A DNA stretch of 43,146 nt from Candidatus Heimdallarchaeota archaeon LC_2 (GCA_001940725.1 MDVR01000058.1:1-43146); one strand, 5' to 3'. Counted from the stretch's first letter, positions 1 through 9,418 are shown. The notes: generated from the letters alone by a model not told the origin. Program-made: numbers and translations.

Positions 1-704
1 GATTTTGGTAAAGTATTGTATTTAATTCCAACTAACCAATCAGTGAGTAACATTCTTGGTGTATCCTTCGCTTTATCTGGATTAGACCAAATCTTGAATG
101 TCACCCCTGAATCTGATTTTTCATCTATCTCTTTAACTAACATTTTCTTATGCTCCCACATTTGATTTGAATCATCTGTATTAAAAGGCAGATTATCTAT
201 AACAAATCCATACTCGGTAACCCGTTTTTGAAAGAATTGTTCAAATTTCGAAATTCTAATATCTATCTTATTCTTCAATTCTATGAGTGTTGCAGAATAT
301 GCGGCTAAAGTGATCATTTTGTCATTAGTTAATGTAAAAATGGGTTTAAGTACCTGATTATAGGATCCAAAATATTGATACCTCTTTTTCCCATGTCTCT
401 TTATAATACCCTGCGACAACCATTCTTGCACAATAATTTCCCCATGCTCCCAAACCTCTCCAACTGTTGATGAAATAAAAACAAGAAAAATATCACCCAA
501 ATTAATTTGAAGGATCAATTTCTCTAATTCATTAATAGTTTCAATTCTCTTCTTGGTACCTGCATCTTTATATTGTTCATTAAGTTCAAAAAATGGTGCT
601 CTATTCGTTCCTACTGCCCCTAAGAGATATGGCTTGTTTGGATCCTTTGGTTTTCCAAATAATTCAGCTTCCTTATTATCTATATAGAAATATAATAGTC
701 CCAT
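1..704 (-). CDS. DUF3800-like protein, C-terminus cut by window edge
   Basis: An open minus-strand frame runs from ATG at 704 to the window edge without a stop, about 234 codons. The N-terminus reads YFYIDNKEAE followed by YLLGAVGTN, which resembles the YIDESG...FVLGGV opening of DUF3800 proteins (RNase H-like fold). A later FVIDNLP segment and a near-terminal LLTDWLVGI resemble the internal Asp motif and the final Q-x-ADL-x-AG motif of that family. The match is by eye and remote. The start has a clear Shine-Dalgarno (AGAGGAG, reverse complement of 713-719), unusual for this genome. It lies downstream of a paralogous gene at 800-1549 in the same direction and may be co-transcribed with it. 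The true function is unknown. Confidence 0.7.
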   Translation of the reverse strand, partial: MGLLYFYIDNKEAELFGKPKDPNKPYLLGAVGTNRAPFFELNEQYKDAGTKKRIETINELEKLILQINLGDIFLVFISSTVGEVWEHGEIIVQEWLSQGIIKRHGKKRYQYFGSYNQVLKPIFTLTNDKMITLAAYSATLIELKNKIDIRISKFEQFFQKRVTEYGFVIDNLPFNTDDSNQMWEHKKMLVKEIDEKSDSGVTFKIWSNPDKAKDTPRMLLTDWLVGIKYNTLPK

Positions 705-799
705 TTGAACTCACTCCTCTAGTTACAACGATTTATTATATAAATAACAATCGATCTATGATCAATGGAGACCGCAATTGCTGACAGGATCGATATCGA

Positions 800-1549
800 T
801 CATGACTTGCTTTCCAAATAAACATAATTATCCACTACTACTGCTCCCCTCTCTTCTTTACTTTCAATTTTCTTTATACCAATTTGTGTTTTTCCACAAG
901 AAGTTGTATAAACTAATTTCTGGCCGTCGCTAGCTTGAGATAAAATAGTTAAAATAGTTTTAAATGAATTATATTTTTCCTCCGTATTCGGATCATTCTC
1001 AGCAGGGAGTTCATCTATTATGAAATATACTTTATCAATTTTTCCAATCATTGTTTCCATATTCGATTTATGATTTTCACAGAATTGAGATATTGCAGTG
1101 AGAATGACATCAGCATAAGCAAATAACGATGAAGCATAATCTTCCCTAATTTCATATACAATTGATGAATTCTGAATATTTTGAATCAATGTATACTTAT
1201 TCTTATTAACTGATTTTTGAATGAAAGGGGATGAGTGTTGAATTGCTTGTTCTAATAGGTCTCTTCCGAGTTCATAGTATTCTCTCCTTGTTTTCTTTTT
1301 TCTAAACCTAAACGCTTCTCCGGATTGAATTAACCTTTCTGCTGCTTCAATTCTTTTTGCAATGTATTTAGCTTTATATTTGCTTGGTTTTTTTGTTCTC
1401 TTAGCCTGACTTAATCCATCAAATATCTCAAAATGTTTACAATAAATTCCTACAAAATTAAGTTCAACGTCGTCAATTAACTTTTCAGATACATATTCAC
1501 TTGGTGAGACGTCTACATAAAAATAAATTTCTCCTCCAGATACACTCAT
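800..1549 (-). CDS. DUF3800-like paralog of unknown function
   Basis: This 249-residue protein has the same architecture as the partial gene next to it: an N-terminal EIYFYVD strand, a conserved VGIY strand, and a later KVYFIIDELP segment that aligns with FVIDNLP in the neighbour. A Lys/Arg-rich helical stretch (about residues 50-95) could bind nucleic acid. The C-terminus (AVVVDNYVYLE) sits where DUF3800 proteins carry their last acidic motif, but the canonical DESG is not present. The start ATG at 1549 has no Shine-Dalgarno. The pair looks like a tandem duplication that has diverged. DUF3800 proteins often occur near mobile or defence loci, but nothing here proves that role. Confidence 0.6.
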   Translation of the reverse strand: MSVSGGEIYFYVDVSPSEYVSEKLIDDVELNFVGIYCKHFEIFDGLSQAKRTKKPSKYKAKYIAKRIEAAERLIQSGEAFRFRKKKTRREYYELGRDLLEQAIQHSSPFIQKSVNKNKYTLIQNIQNSSIVYEIREDYASSLFAYADVILTAISQFCENHKSNMETMIGKIDKVYFIIDELPAENDPNTEEKYNSFKTILTILSQASDGQKLVYTTSCGKTQIGIKKIESKEERGAVVVDNYVYLESKS

Positions 1550-1724
1550 CTACATTTCACATGTTACGGCAGTCAAGAGTACATAATAATTTTTCTTTCA
1601 AAAAGGTCGTGATGTTTAATTACGCAAGGAATTTGTATCAACTACTAATGTCCTGTCCTCTACCTTACAAAACAGATCCATCGATGACGTTTAATTTATT
1701 AAACTCCGAAGTTTAAGTTAATTT

Positions 1725-1759
1725 CCCATTCGATCATTTGATCGGATGGGGTTTTTTTT
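1725..1759 (+). terminator. Hairpin plus T-tract terminator-like element
   Basis: An 11-bp stem (left arm CCCATTCGATC 1725-1735, right arm GATCGGATGGG 1740-1750, one G-U pair) with a four-base ATTT loop is followed one base later by eight T residues (1752-1759). It looks like a bacterial intrinsic terminator on the plus strand. No plus-strand gene is recognised just upstream, so it either ends an unannotated transcript from about 1560-1720 or acts in the leader of the dihydrouridine synthase gene. The interval 1550-1724 shows no convincing gene. A weaker inverted repeat (AAACT/AGTTT) lies at 1701-1715. Confidence 0.6.
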
Positions 1760-1805
1760 GTTTTATTGAATCTGTAAAATTAAAAACACCACCACCATTC
1801 TTATT

Positions 1806-2624
1806 ATGAAGATGAAGTTTCACTATATGTTGGCTCCAATGGAAAAATTAGTGGATGCTTCTTTTAGGACCATCTGCCACAAGTACGGTGCAGACCTAAC
1901 TTTCACAGAACTTGTTCGATTTGAGGGATTGGCAAAAGGAAATAATTCAGCTGTAAAAAGAATCAGATTATGTGATGACACGCCTACATATATTCAATTT
2001 ATGGGTAAAATAGAAGACAAGCTGGAAAAATTTTTGAATAAATTTGAACCTTCAAATGGGTTTTTGGGATTTAATTTTAATCTGGGTTGCCCTTCTCAAA
2101 ATTATACTAATCAGGGGGTTGGCTGTGCTATGGTCAAAAGACCAACTAAAACCGCAAGATTGGTTGATATTGTCAAAGATTATGGGTATGCAGTAAATGT
2201 AAAAATGAGACTTGGAATGACTAAAATAGAAAAAGAAGACAAACTATTCATAAAGTTAATTGAGAAGGTTAATGCTGATTTTTTTGTTGTTCATGCAAGG
2301 TATCGATCTGAATCTTATCGCAAAGAACCGGATTGGAACGCTTTAGAGGAATGTGTGAATACAGGTAAGTCAATTATCGCAAATGGAAATATTGAGACGA
2401 TAGATCATGTAACTTTTATGAAAGAAATGGGATGTGAAGGGGTAATGATTGGACGTCCTGCTCTTATTAATCCACTAATTTTTGCGGAATTAAGAGGAAT
2501 CTCAACACCACTACTTGATGAAGTATGGAAAGAATATCTTGAACTTGTAAATTCTAGAGAAATGAATTATTCTAAAAGACTATTATCTATTGAGAAGAAT
2601 GATTTAAAAAATCTTAAAGGGTAA
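1806..2624 (+). CDS. dus: tRNA-dihydrouridine synthase family protein
   Basis: A 272-residue FMN-dependent TIM-barrel enzyme of the Dus family, which reduces uridine in tRNA D-loops using NADPH. Visible family motifs are LAPMEKLVDASFR at the N-terminus, NLGCPSQN followed by GVGCAMVKRP (catalytic Cys loop), VNVKMRLGM, HARYRSESYRKEPDW and IANGNI, then GVMIGRPALINP near the C-terminus (phosphate-binding). It is shorter than bacterial Dus (about 320 residues) because the C-terminal helical domain is reduced. Start choice: ATG at 1806 or the in-frame ATG at 1812, two codons later. The gene is monocistronic and convergent with the AAA+ ATPase gene. Which uridine is modified cannot be read from the sequence. 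Confidence 0.9.
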   Translation: MKMKFHYMLAPMEKLVDASFRTICHKYGADLTFTELVRFEGLAKGNNSAVKRIRLCDDTPTYIQFMGKIEDKLEKFLNKFEPSNGFLGFNFNLGCPSQNYTNQGVGCAMVKRPTKTARLVDIVKDYGYAVNVKMRLGMTKIEKEDKLFIKLIEKVNADFFVVHARYRSESYRKEPDWNALEECVNTGKSIIANGNIETIDHVTFMKEMGCEGVMIGRPALINPLIFAELRGISTPLLDEVWKEYLELVNSREMNYSKRLLSIEKNDLKNLKG

Positions 2625-2678
2625 TTTCTTCAAATATTAAAATTTAAGATTTATAATATTATATTGTATTATAGGTCA

Positions 2679-3764
2679 TTATAATAAATCAGCCCTGTTT
2701 CTCTCTATCCAGGAATCAAATTCTGGATGATCAACAAGAATTTCCATTATATCTTTTTTAGGTGTTAAAGCTTGTATTAATTCCTTCACCAAGACCGTTG
2801 CGTGGTCTGAATAGGGTGTGTTTTCATATTGATTCACATATGCGAAAAAGTGTTTAATTTTTTCACTCGTCATCTTATCCATGAGTTCTCTAATCAGCCC
2901 ACCCATTAGCACGTATAAAGCATCGATTTGCTGTGGTAATTCATATGGTTCACCATTTAGAATATTCTTTGGATCTGGAATTTCATCTCTAAAATTGAGG
3001 AAAGCTAGAAATTGTTGTGCTGCTGCGTCACCCACCGTACCTTGCAGCGTGTTCATATACAAAACTAGATTTTTCTCTCTGAGATTTTCTAGTCTGGAAC
3101 TGAATGACCACGATCTAGGACTTGGAAATGCTGTCTGATTCTTTCTTGGATCAAATTGCATCAAGATATGTGGCTGCATCCTTAAGAAACTGATAATATA
3201 TGAATCCAGGTTGTTTTCCCATGCCCAAACAGTCCATTCATCAATATGAGGGTCTATTTCTAAATGAGTAAATCGATTTGCAAGTGCAGATGGTAATCTG
3301 TAGGCAACACTTCGATCAGACACTCGATTTCCAGCGGCAATGACAATCCAATCTTCTGGTAATTCATAGGTACCAATTCGTTTATCCAGAATTAGTTGAT
3401 AAGCAGAGGCTTGAATTGCAGGTGGTGCTGCATTGATTTCATCTAGGAAGAGAATACCTGCTGGGGATCCCGGTTTTGGTAAGAAATCGGGTGGCAACCA
3501 AATTGCCAAATGTTTTTCCTTATCTGTGATAGGCAAACCTCGTAAATCTACAGGATCTAATAATGGCAATCTTAAATCAACCATCTCTCGTTTCAATTCA
3601 ACCGCTAGTTGTTTTACTAACGCACTTTTTCCTATTCCTGGAGGGCCCCAAAGAAATATCCCCTGTGACTCAGAATCACTTATTTCGTTTATCAATGCCC
3701 GAATAATTTCTTTAGCAGCATTAATCGTAACTTTCGGAACCGAATCAGAACTAATTGCACTCAA
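2679..3764 (-). CDS. MoxR-type AAA+ ATPase
   Basis: A 361-residue AAA+ ATPase of the MoxR/AAA_5 type. Walker A is LWGPPGIGKSALVK (about residues 38-51), Walker B is GILFLDEINAA (about 103-113), sensor 1 is VIAAGNR, and the arginine-finger region is LPSALANRF. A helical C-terminal lid follows. Such proteins usually work as chaperone-like motors with a von Willebrand A-domain partner, but no VWA gene lies beside it here. The start appears to be TTG (3764): an in-frame TGA lies three codons upstream and no ATG occurs before Walker A. It converges with the dus gene. Confidence 0.85.
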   Translation of the reverse strand: MSAISSDSVPKVTINAAKEIIRALINEISDSESQGIFLWGPPGIGKSALVKQLAVELKREMVDLRLPLLDPVDLRGLPITDKEKHLAIWLPPDFLPKPGSPAGILFLDEINAAPPAIQASAYQLILDKRIGTYELPEDWIVIAAGNRVSDRSVAYRLPSALANRFTHLEIDPHIDEWTVWAWENNLDSYIISFLRMQPHILMQFDPRKNQTAFPSPRSWSFSSRLENLREKNLVLYMNTLQGTVGDAAAQQFLAFLNFRDEIPDPKNILNGEPYELPQQIDALYVLMGGLIRELMDKMTSEKIKHFFAYVNQYENTPYSDHATVLVKELIQALTPKKDIMEILVDHPEFDSWIERNRADLL

Positions 3765-3959
3765 TAATATTCAATTAGTTTTGTTCCATATAACCATTCT
3801 TTCTTGGGTCAAATTAATACGTAAAATAATAATTAAGTTAATAAAAAAAGAAATCTGAGAACTAGAAGGTTGTGTCAATTAAAATTAAAGATAATCATAA
3901 ATGATAAATCTTGTATGGTCATTATCCTAAGTAAATTAAAATACTAGAACAGAAGGGAA

Positions 3960-5873
3960 ATGAAGTACTTTATGTCCACATCTAGTGATCATTCTTATTC
4001 ATTTAAGACAGAAACAAAAAAGATTCTTAAAATCATAATAAATTCACTATATCAGCATAAGGAAGTATTCCTAAGGGAGATAATTTCTAATGCCTCTGAT
4101 GCTCTTAATAAGGTTAGATTAAAACTTCTAACCAGTGAAAAAATATACGAAAAAGATTTTGATTTAAAGATTGAAATAATTCTTGATAAAGAAAATAATA
4201 CTTTAACAATTCGTGATTCTGGTATTGGCCTTACCAAACAGGAAATGATTACCAATCTCGGAACTATTGCACAATCTGGAACACAAGAATTCCTTGAAGC
4301 TCTAGAATCAGGTGAAAATGGAGAATCATTAATTGGTAAATTTGGTGTAGGTTTCTACTCAGCATTTCTAGTTGCTGATGAGGTTAGAGTTGAATCCCGA
4401 TCCTATAAACCAACTGCAAAAAGTTGTCAGTGGGTATCAGATGGAGAATCATCATTTTCAGTTACGGATCACGATCGAGTTAATCGTGGAACCGATATTA
4501 TCCTAAAATTAAAAGAGGAATTTAAACAATATACAGAAGAATATGAGATAAAAAATCTCATCAAGAAATATAGTAATTATGTAGAATTCCCAATAATGAT
4601 GGGTGAAGACCAAATAAATGATGAAACCGCAATTTGGCGTATCTCCCCCAAGGAAGTAAAAGAAGAACAATACGAGCAATTCTATCAACACTTAGGTCAA
4701 TTTGGTAATCCAATGATGAAACTTCATGTGAAGACAGACATTCCAATTGAATTTTATTCCATTTTATATGTTCCACCAACAAAACCACGAACCATGACAA
4801 GTGATAAAGAGTGGGGTTTGAGGCTTTACAATAGGAAAATACTCATTGATGATAAAAATAAAGAATTCCTTCCTGATTATCTTAGATTCATGATTGGAGT
4901 TATTGATGCTGAAGATCTTGACCTGAATGTATCTCGTGAAGTCATACAAAATACAAGAGTACAAGCTTCAATTAAGAAATATCTCCATAAGAAGGCTCTT
5001 GAAGAATTTGAAAAATTAGCGAAGGATGATGAAGAAAATTACCTATTATTCTTTAGAGAATTCGGTCCCTTCCTTAAAGAGGGTATTGCATCTGAGACTG
5101 GTCCTAAAAACAAAAATCGAATCACTGAACTATTGAGATTTTACTCAACAGCAGAAGATGGTAATGATGGATCTATAACCCTATCAAAATATCTTGAGAG
5201 AATGAAAGTCGGTCAAGATAAGATTTACTATCTGACTGGACTGGATTTGGATATGGTTAAAAAGAGCCCTCATCTAGAGTACTACAAGAAAGAGGGATAT
5301 GAAGTAATTCTACTAGGCGATCCTATTGACAGTTTCATGATGATGCATCTTACAGAATATCAGGAAAAACCATTCTTCTTAATTGATCAAGATGAACCGA
5401 CTGATGAGGAAAAAGCTGAGGAAACAGCATCAGATTCTGATGAAGAAGGCGAAACAAAGAAGGAAAAGACCGGCCCCTATGCTCCATTGTTAAACAAAAT
5501 TGTAGAAGTTCTAGGTGCTAAAATTGCTGATGTTAAAACTTCAGATCGTATTGTTGATAGTGTTTCTCGATTGGTTACTCCAAAAGGTGGTATTTCTAGC
5601 GATTTACAAAGAGCTATGAGAATTATGGAATCTAGTCAGGGTAGTCCGGCAATGAATTTACCTATGATGGGTAAGATCTTCCAGATTAATCCCAATCATG
5701 ATTTGATTAAATCGATGAACAAAATGGCTGAAGAGGATGAAGGAAATGAATTGTTAGTGTCACTCATTGAACAAATTCATGATAATGCTCGAATTATTGA
5801 TGGAGATGTTCCCGATTTTCTTACTATGACCAAACGAATTGAGAAAATCATGTCTGAAACTGTGAATCAATAA
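3960..5873 (+). CDS. htpG: HtpG (Hsp90-family chaperone)
   Basis: A full-length 637-residue Hsp90 homologue. The GHKL ATPase domain is clear: NASDALNK, DSGIGLT, GTIAQSGT and KFGVGFYSAFLVAD. The middle domain contains LPDYLRFMIGVIDAEDLDLNVSRE in its usual place. An acidic/lysine-rich stretch (about 478-505) links to the C-terminal dimerisation domain; there is no MEEVD tail. HtpG is patchy in archaea, so transfer from bacteria is likely. A TATA-like element at 3932-3940 predicts a transcript start near 3962, so ATG at 3972 (fifth codon) is a good alternative start to 3960. It is monocistronic. With ClpB downstream it makes up a protein-folding stress set. Confidence 0.95.
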   Translation: MKYFMSTSSDHSYSFKTETKKILKIIINSLYQHKEVFLREIISNASDALNKVRLKLLTSEKIYEKDFDLKIEIILDKENNTLTIRDSGIGLTKQEMITNLGTIAQSGTQEFLEALESGENGESLIGKFGVGFYSAFLVADEVRVESRSYKPTAKSCQWVSDGESSFSVTDHDRVNRGTDIILKLKEEFKQYTEEYEIKNLIKKYSNYVEFPIMMGEDQINDETAIWRISPKEVKEEQYEQFYQHLGQFGNPMMKLHVKTDIPIEFYSILYVPPTKPRTMTSDKEWGLRLYNRKILIDDKNKEFLPDYLRFMIGVIDAEDLDLNVSREVIQNTRVQASIKKYLHKKALEEFEKLAKDDEENYLLFFREFGPFLKEGIASETGPKNKNRITELLRFYSTAEDGNDGSITLSKYLERMKVGQDKIYYLTGLDLDMVKKSPHLEYYKKEGYEVILLGDPIDSFMMMHLTEYQEKPFFLIDQDEPTDEEKAEETASDSDEEGETKKEKTGPYAPLLNKIVEVLGAKIADVKTSDRIVDSVSRLVTPKGGISSDLQRAMRIMESSQGSPAMNLPMMGKIFQINPNHDLIKSMNKMAEEDEGNELLVSLIEQIHDNARIIDGDVPDFLTMTKRIEKIMSETVNQ

Positions 5874-5928
5874 AATATTTACATTAATATTTCGCTTGAC
5901 TAATAATGCATTTTAATTATATTGTTGA

Positions 5929-5967
5929 AGGATGACATGAAAATGGTTAATCTATTATTTTCCATCC
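5929..5967 (+). other. Imperfect hairpin between htpG and next gene
   Basis: GGATG-acat-GAAAA (5929-5942) can pair with TTTTCCATCC (5958-5967), giving ten base pairs with a four-base bulge and a loop of about 15 nt. It lies about 55 nt after the htpG stop. It could be a 3' UTR or processing element. I found no box C/D or H/ACA signature that would name it. Confidence 0.3.
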
Positions 5968-6029
5968 TACAGCGCGAGCTTTGATTTACTAACGATAGAA
6001 ATTTTAACAACTCAATTACTTTACCGATT

Positions 6030-6614
6030 ATGGCATTACCATTTGGCATTGACGCATTCAGTTTTATTCCAGCTCTTGGAGCTGCAGGACTTTCTTTTAA
6101 AAATTGGTTGGGACTTAGACAGGGGGCTGTAATTCAAGCTAACAACATTGTTAGCTATGGTTTATGGGGTATTAGCTATGAAGGTAAAACGAACAAAGGC
6201 TTGATTATACCTATTACATTTAGTAATAATGGAACTAAATCAGGAATGGTAACGGACATTGCAATTAAATTCAAATCTTCAAGTGGTACAAAAGACTTAA
6301 GAATCCGCAGAAAAATAGAATTAAAAGGCATTCCAGTGGATAAGCTGAAATCTATGACTTATCAGGATTATAGAAAAAATGGAATGTTAGAACTAAATCC
6401 TTTCTTTCCGATCTCTGTAGGATCAAAAGAGGATGAAAGCGTCATTCTAGATTGCCTAGATCTCGAAAATATGATTCCATTAGATGAGGAAACGATGTGT
6501 TCAATAACTGTATATTACGGATTTAATAAGTCAACTACGATAACATTTCCCTTTAATATTTCAAGAGATAATTTTGAAAAGTCTACTGAAAGTATTCTAT
6601 GGTTAAGAAATTAA
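6030..6614 (+). CDS. Hypothetical beta-rich protein with hydrophobic N-terminus
   Basis: A 194-residue protein not assigned to a family. The N-terminus (MALPFGIDAFSFIPALGAAGLSF) is hydrophobic and could be a membrane anchor or re-entrant segment. The remainder alternates short hydrophobic strands with charged turns (GLIIPITFSNNG, MVTDIAIKF, SITVYYGF, TITFPFNIS), as in an immunoglobulin-like beta-sandwich. No catalytic motif is seen. The ORF is free of competing frames and has normal codon use, so it is likely real. It converges on the thiolase gene. Confidence 0.65.
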   Translation: MALPFGIDAFSFIPALGAAGLSFKNWLGLRQGAVIQANNIVSYGLWGISYEGKTNKGLIIPITFSNNGTKSGMVTDIAIKFKSSSGTKDLRIRRKIELKGIPVDKLKSMTYQDYRKNGMLELNPFFPISVGSKEDESVILDCLDLENMIPLDEETMCSITVYYGFNKSTTITFPFNISRDNFEKSTESILWLRN

Positions 6615-6624
6615 TTTACAAATA

Positions 6625-7896
6625 TTAAGTATCCAAATTCTCGATGATGGTGGCAACACCTTGACCACCACCAATACAAGCATTTGCAACCCCATATTTG
6701 GCTTTGTTATCCTTTAATATTCGGGCCAGAGTTCCGGTTAATCTAATCATTGTGGATCCTAACGGATGTCCAATTGCAATTGACCCACCCATAACATTGA
6801 CTTTTTCTTCAGGAATACCTAATTTATCCATCGCATTGAGTGGAACAATCGAAAATGCCTCATTAATTTCCCAATAGTCAATATCATCAACAGATAAACC
6901 CGCATGTGCTAGCGCTTTTTGCGTTGCTGGAACCGGCCCCCTACCCATTACAGAAGGATCAACTCCAGCCCACCCGATAGATACAATTTTTGCCATGGGT
7001 TCAATTCCTCTTTTTTTTGCTTCTTCAGCTTCCATTAAAACAGCTGCAGTAGCTCCAGCATTTAGAGGAGAAGCATTTGCTGCTGTAATTACTCCTTCCT
7101 CAGTTCCTTCTCTTTGTACATATCCTACTTTACCTCCATTCTTTTCAAGAAAGAATGGTTTGGAAAGCCTTGCTAACTGAGAAACTTTCTCAAGAGTAGA
7201 TGGACGAGCAGTCATATCACGATCAATCATCATTTTTTCTTCTATATTTCCTGGAGCATGTCCTTCTATTGCAATTATTTCTTGTTTAAGCCAACCATTT
7301 TCCTGATTTTTAACGGTTAAATTATGACTTCTTACTCCAAATTTATCCATATCCTCTTTAGTGAATTTTGGAACTTCTTCCTCGTATAATTTCTGTGCTG
7401 TTTGAAGCATATAATACATGGTGCTGGCGGTTAAGTCAGAACGATAAAATATACTGTTAGGGTCTTCAAGTTTCTTATTTCTATCAATACCTTGACCTCT
7501 TACACGAGTCATATGTTCAAATCCTGTAGCTAGGAATGTTTTACTGAAACCAGTCATCAGTTCCATTACACCTACATGCATACCTGATCCCGCAGATCCA
7601 CATTGACGATCAATGAAAAAAGAAGGAACACTAGCAGGAAATCCAGCCATAAATGATGGAATTTTTCCACCATAGGTCCAGTTTTCCATTACTCCAGATG
7701 CTACTCCAATTGCAATTTCATCTATGTCGCTTTTCTGAACACCCTTTTCAGCAAGAGAACCATCGAAAAACTTAATCAATAACTCTCCTAATAATTCATC
7801 TCCTCTAATCTCTCCAAAAACATCCGTCTCAGCTTTTCGTGGCCGAGAACGGGAAAATGCAGTTCGTGCATAATCAATTAACCAGACTTCTTTCAT
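6625..7896 (-). CDS. Thiolase (acetyl-CoA C-acyltransferase)
   Basis: Thiolase-fold enzyme of about 423 residues from the chosen start. It carries the acyl-accepting Cys in RQCGSAGSG (about residue 100), NEAF and GHPLG with their catalytic/binding Asn and His, and the C-terminal CIGGGQG with the second Cys. This is the full set for condensation or cleavage of acyl-CoA. I prefer ATG at 7896 (MKEVWLIDYARTAFSRSR, a typical thiolase beginning) over an ATG at 7980 that adds 28 atypical residues; an AT-rich TATA-like stretch lies about 30 nt before 7896. It is isolated from other fatty-acid or mevalonate genes, so biosynthetic versus degradative role is open. Confidence 0.92.
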   Translation of the reverse strand: MKEVWLIDYARTAFSRSRPRKAETDVFGEIRGDELLGELLIKFFDGSLAEKGVQKSDIDEIAIGVASGVMENWTYGGKIPSFMAGFPASVPSFFIDRQCGSAGSGMHVGVMELMTGFSKTFLATGFEHMTRVRGQGIDRNKKLEDPNSIFYRSDLTASTMYYMLQTAQKLYEEEVPKFTKEDMDKFGVRSHNLTVKNQENGWLKQEIIAIEGHAPGNIEEKMMIDRDMTARPSTLEKVSQLARLSKPFFLEKNGGKVGYVQREGTEEGVITAANASPLNAGATAAVLMEAEEAKKRGIEPMAKIVSIGWAGVDPSVMGRGPVPATQKALAHAGLSVDDIDYWEINEAFSIVPLNAMDKLGIPEEKVNVMGGSIAIGHPLGSTMIRLTGTLARILKDNKAKYGVANACIGGGQGVATIIENLDT

Positions 7897-8101
7897 ATTT
7901 TTGCCTGTTTTGATCTCACAAATAATTATAATTAAACTGTCACGGCATTGTACTAAACATTCGATTTTGTTAAATTTCAAACCCTACTTTTGATCATTAT
8001 GACACTTATTTCCTTTCTTATCTCACAAAATCATATTCAATAGAAATAATATCGGACCGTATGTAAAATTTTTTTATTAGACTTGTAAACGATCCAACTA
8101 G

Positions 8102-9418
8102 ATGGCAAAAGAACGAATCCTAATACTTGGGGCCGCTGGGAAGGACTTCCATGTATTTAATATGGTTTACCGAGAAAATTCAGATGTGGATGTAGTCGCA
8201 TTCACAGCTACACAAATCATGGGGATCGCTGGAAGAAAATACCCTCCTGTACTCTCTGGTGAACTGTATCCAAACGGAATTGATATTCTGGATGAGAAAG
8301 AATTGGTTAATATCATACGTGAAAGAAATATTGATACCTGTATTTTTGCATATTCAGACGTTACACATGATACAGTAATGAATATTGCATCCGTCGCAAA
8401 TGCGAATGGGGCAGACTTCAAACTACTTTCAATGGATAAGACAATGTTGAAGACAGATAAACCTGTTATTTCTATCACTGCTGTCAGAACTGGAGTTGGT
8501 AAATCGCAAACTTCTCGATATATTACTGGTATCCTAAAAGAAAATGGGCTGAAAGTGGTAGCGATGAGGCATCCAATGCCCTATGGTGACCTCTCAAAAC
8601 AAGTAGCTCAAAGATTCGCAGAATATTCAGATCTTGACAAATATGAGTGCACAATTGAGGAACGTGAAGAATACGAACCTTATATAGATCAAGGTTTTGT
8701 CATCTATTCTGGAGTTGACTATGATAAAATTTTACGAATGGCTGAAAAAGAAGCAGATGTCATTATCTGGGATGGAGGTAACAATGATACCCCATTTGTT
8801 AAGCCCGACCTTCACATAGTTCTCGCAGATCCGCACAGAGTTGGCCATGAATTGATGTATCACCCAGGTGAAACCAACTTTCGCTCAGCAAATGTGATTG
8901 TTATCAACAAAGTGGACTCTGCAAAGGCCCAGGATGTACAAACAGTTTATGATAATGCTAAGCAAGCCAATCCAGAAGCAATTATCCTGAAAACAGAATC
9001 TCCTGTAACTGTTGAAGATGAAGAAGCAGTTAAAGGTAAAAAAGTATTAGTTATTGAAGATGGACCTACAATCACTCATGGGAGTATGGCATTTGGCGCA
9101 GGAATGGTAGCCGCTGAACGATTAGGTCTAGAAGTGGTTGATCCTAAACCATATCTTGTTGGAACAATAAAAGCTTCATTTGAAAAATATACTCAGTTAG
9201 ACATGGCTCTTCCCGCATTGGGATATTCAGCAGAACAATTGAAAGAATTGGAACAAGTAATAGATTCCGTCGATTGTGATGTGGTTCTTTCTGCAACACC
9301 AATTGATATCACTAGAGTTATAAAAGTAAACAAACCAATCGTTCGTGTAAGATATGCATCAAAGGAGGTTGATGGAACTCCTCTTGCAGATATGGTGAAA
9401 AAGATAATTTCTAATTAG
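8102..9418 (+). CDS. Cyclic 2,3-diphosphoglycerate synthetase-like P-loop protein
   Basis: A 438-residue protein matching the archaeal family named after cyclic 2,3-diphosphoglycerate synthetase, which closes 2,3-DPG into its cyclic form using ATP. An N-terminal Rossmann-like part (ILILGAAGKDFHVFN, FTATQIMGIAGRKYPP) is followed by a P-loop domain (ITAVRTGVGKSQTSRY, about residues 125-140), IIWDGGNNDTPF, and a GTPase-like INKVDSA. Homologues occur in non-thermophiles and bacteria, where the substrate is uncertain, so the reaction is inferred from family name only. A TATA-like element (about 8068-8081) sits 20-30 nt before the start. It is divergent from the thiolase gene and monocistronic. Confidence 0.8.
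   Translation: MAKERILILGAAGKDFHVFNMVYRENSDVDVVAFTATQIMGIAGRKYPPVLSGELYPNGIDILDEKELVNIIRERNIDTCIFAYSDVTHDTVMNIASVANANGADFKLLSMDKTMLKTDKPVISITAVRTGVGKSQTSRYITGILKENGLKVVAMRHPMPYGDLSKQVAQRFAEYSDLDKYECTIEEREEYEPYIDQGFVIYSGVDYDKILRMAEKEADVIIWDGGNNDTPFVKPDLHIVLADPHRVGHELMYHPGETNFRSANVIVINKVDSAKAQDVQTVYDNAKQANPEAIILKTESPVTVEDEEAVKGKKVLVIEDGPTITHGSMAFGAGMVAAERLGLEVVDPKPYLVGTIKASFEKYTQLDMALPALGYSAEQLKELEQVIDSVDCDVVLSATPIDITRVIKVNKPIVRVRYASKEVDGTPLADMVKKIISN

Noticed and set aside
1501..1716. 71-codon plus-strand ORF overlapping the start of the DUF3800-like gene
   Set aside because: It overlaps a better gene on the other strand, has no ribosome site or TATA at the start, and its composition is not protein-like. 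It was considered only as the possible transcript ended by the hairpin at 1725.
2881..3858. Plus-strand ORFs inside the AAA+ ATPase gene
   Set aside because: They are shadows of the minus-strand gene, which has complete Walker motifs.
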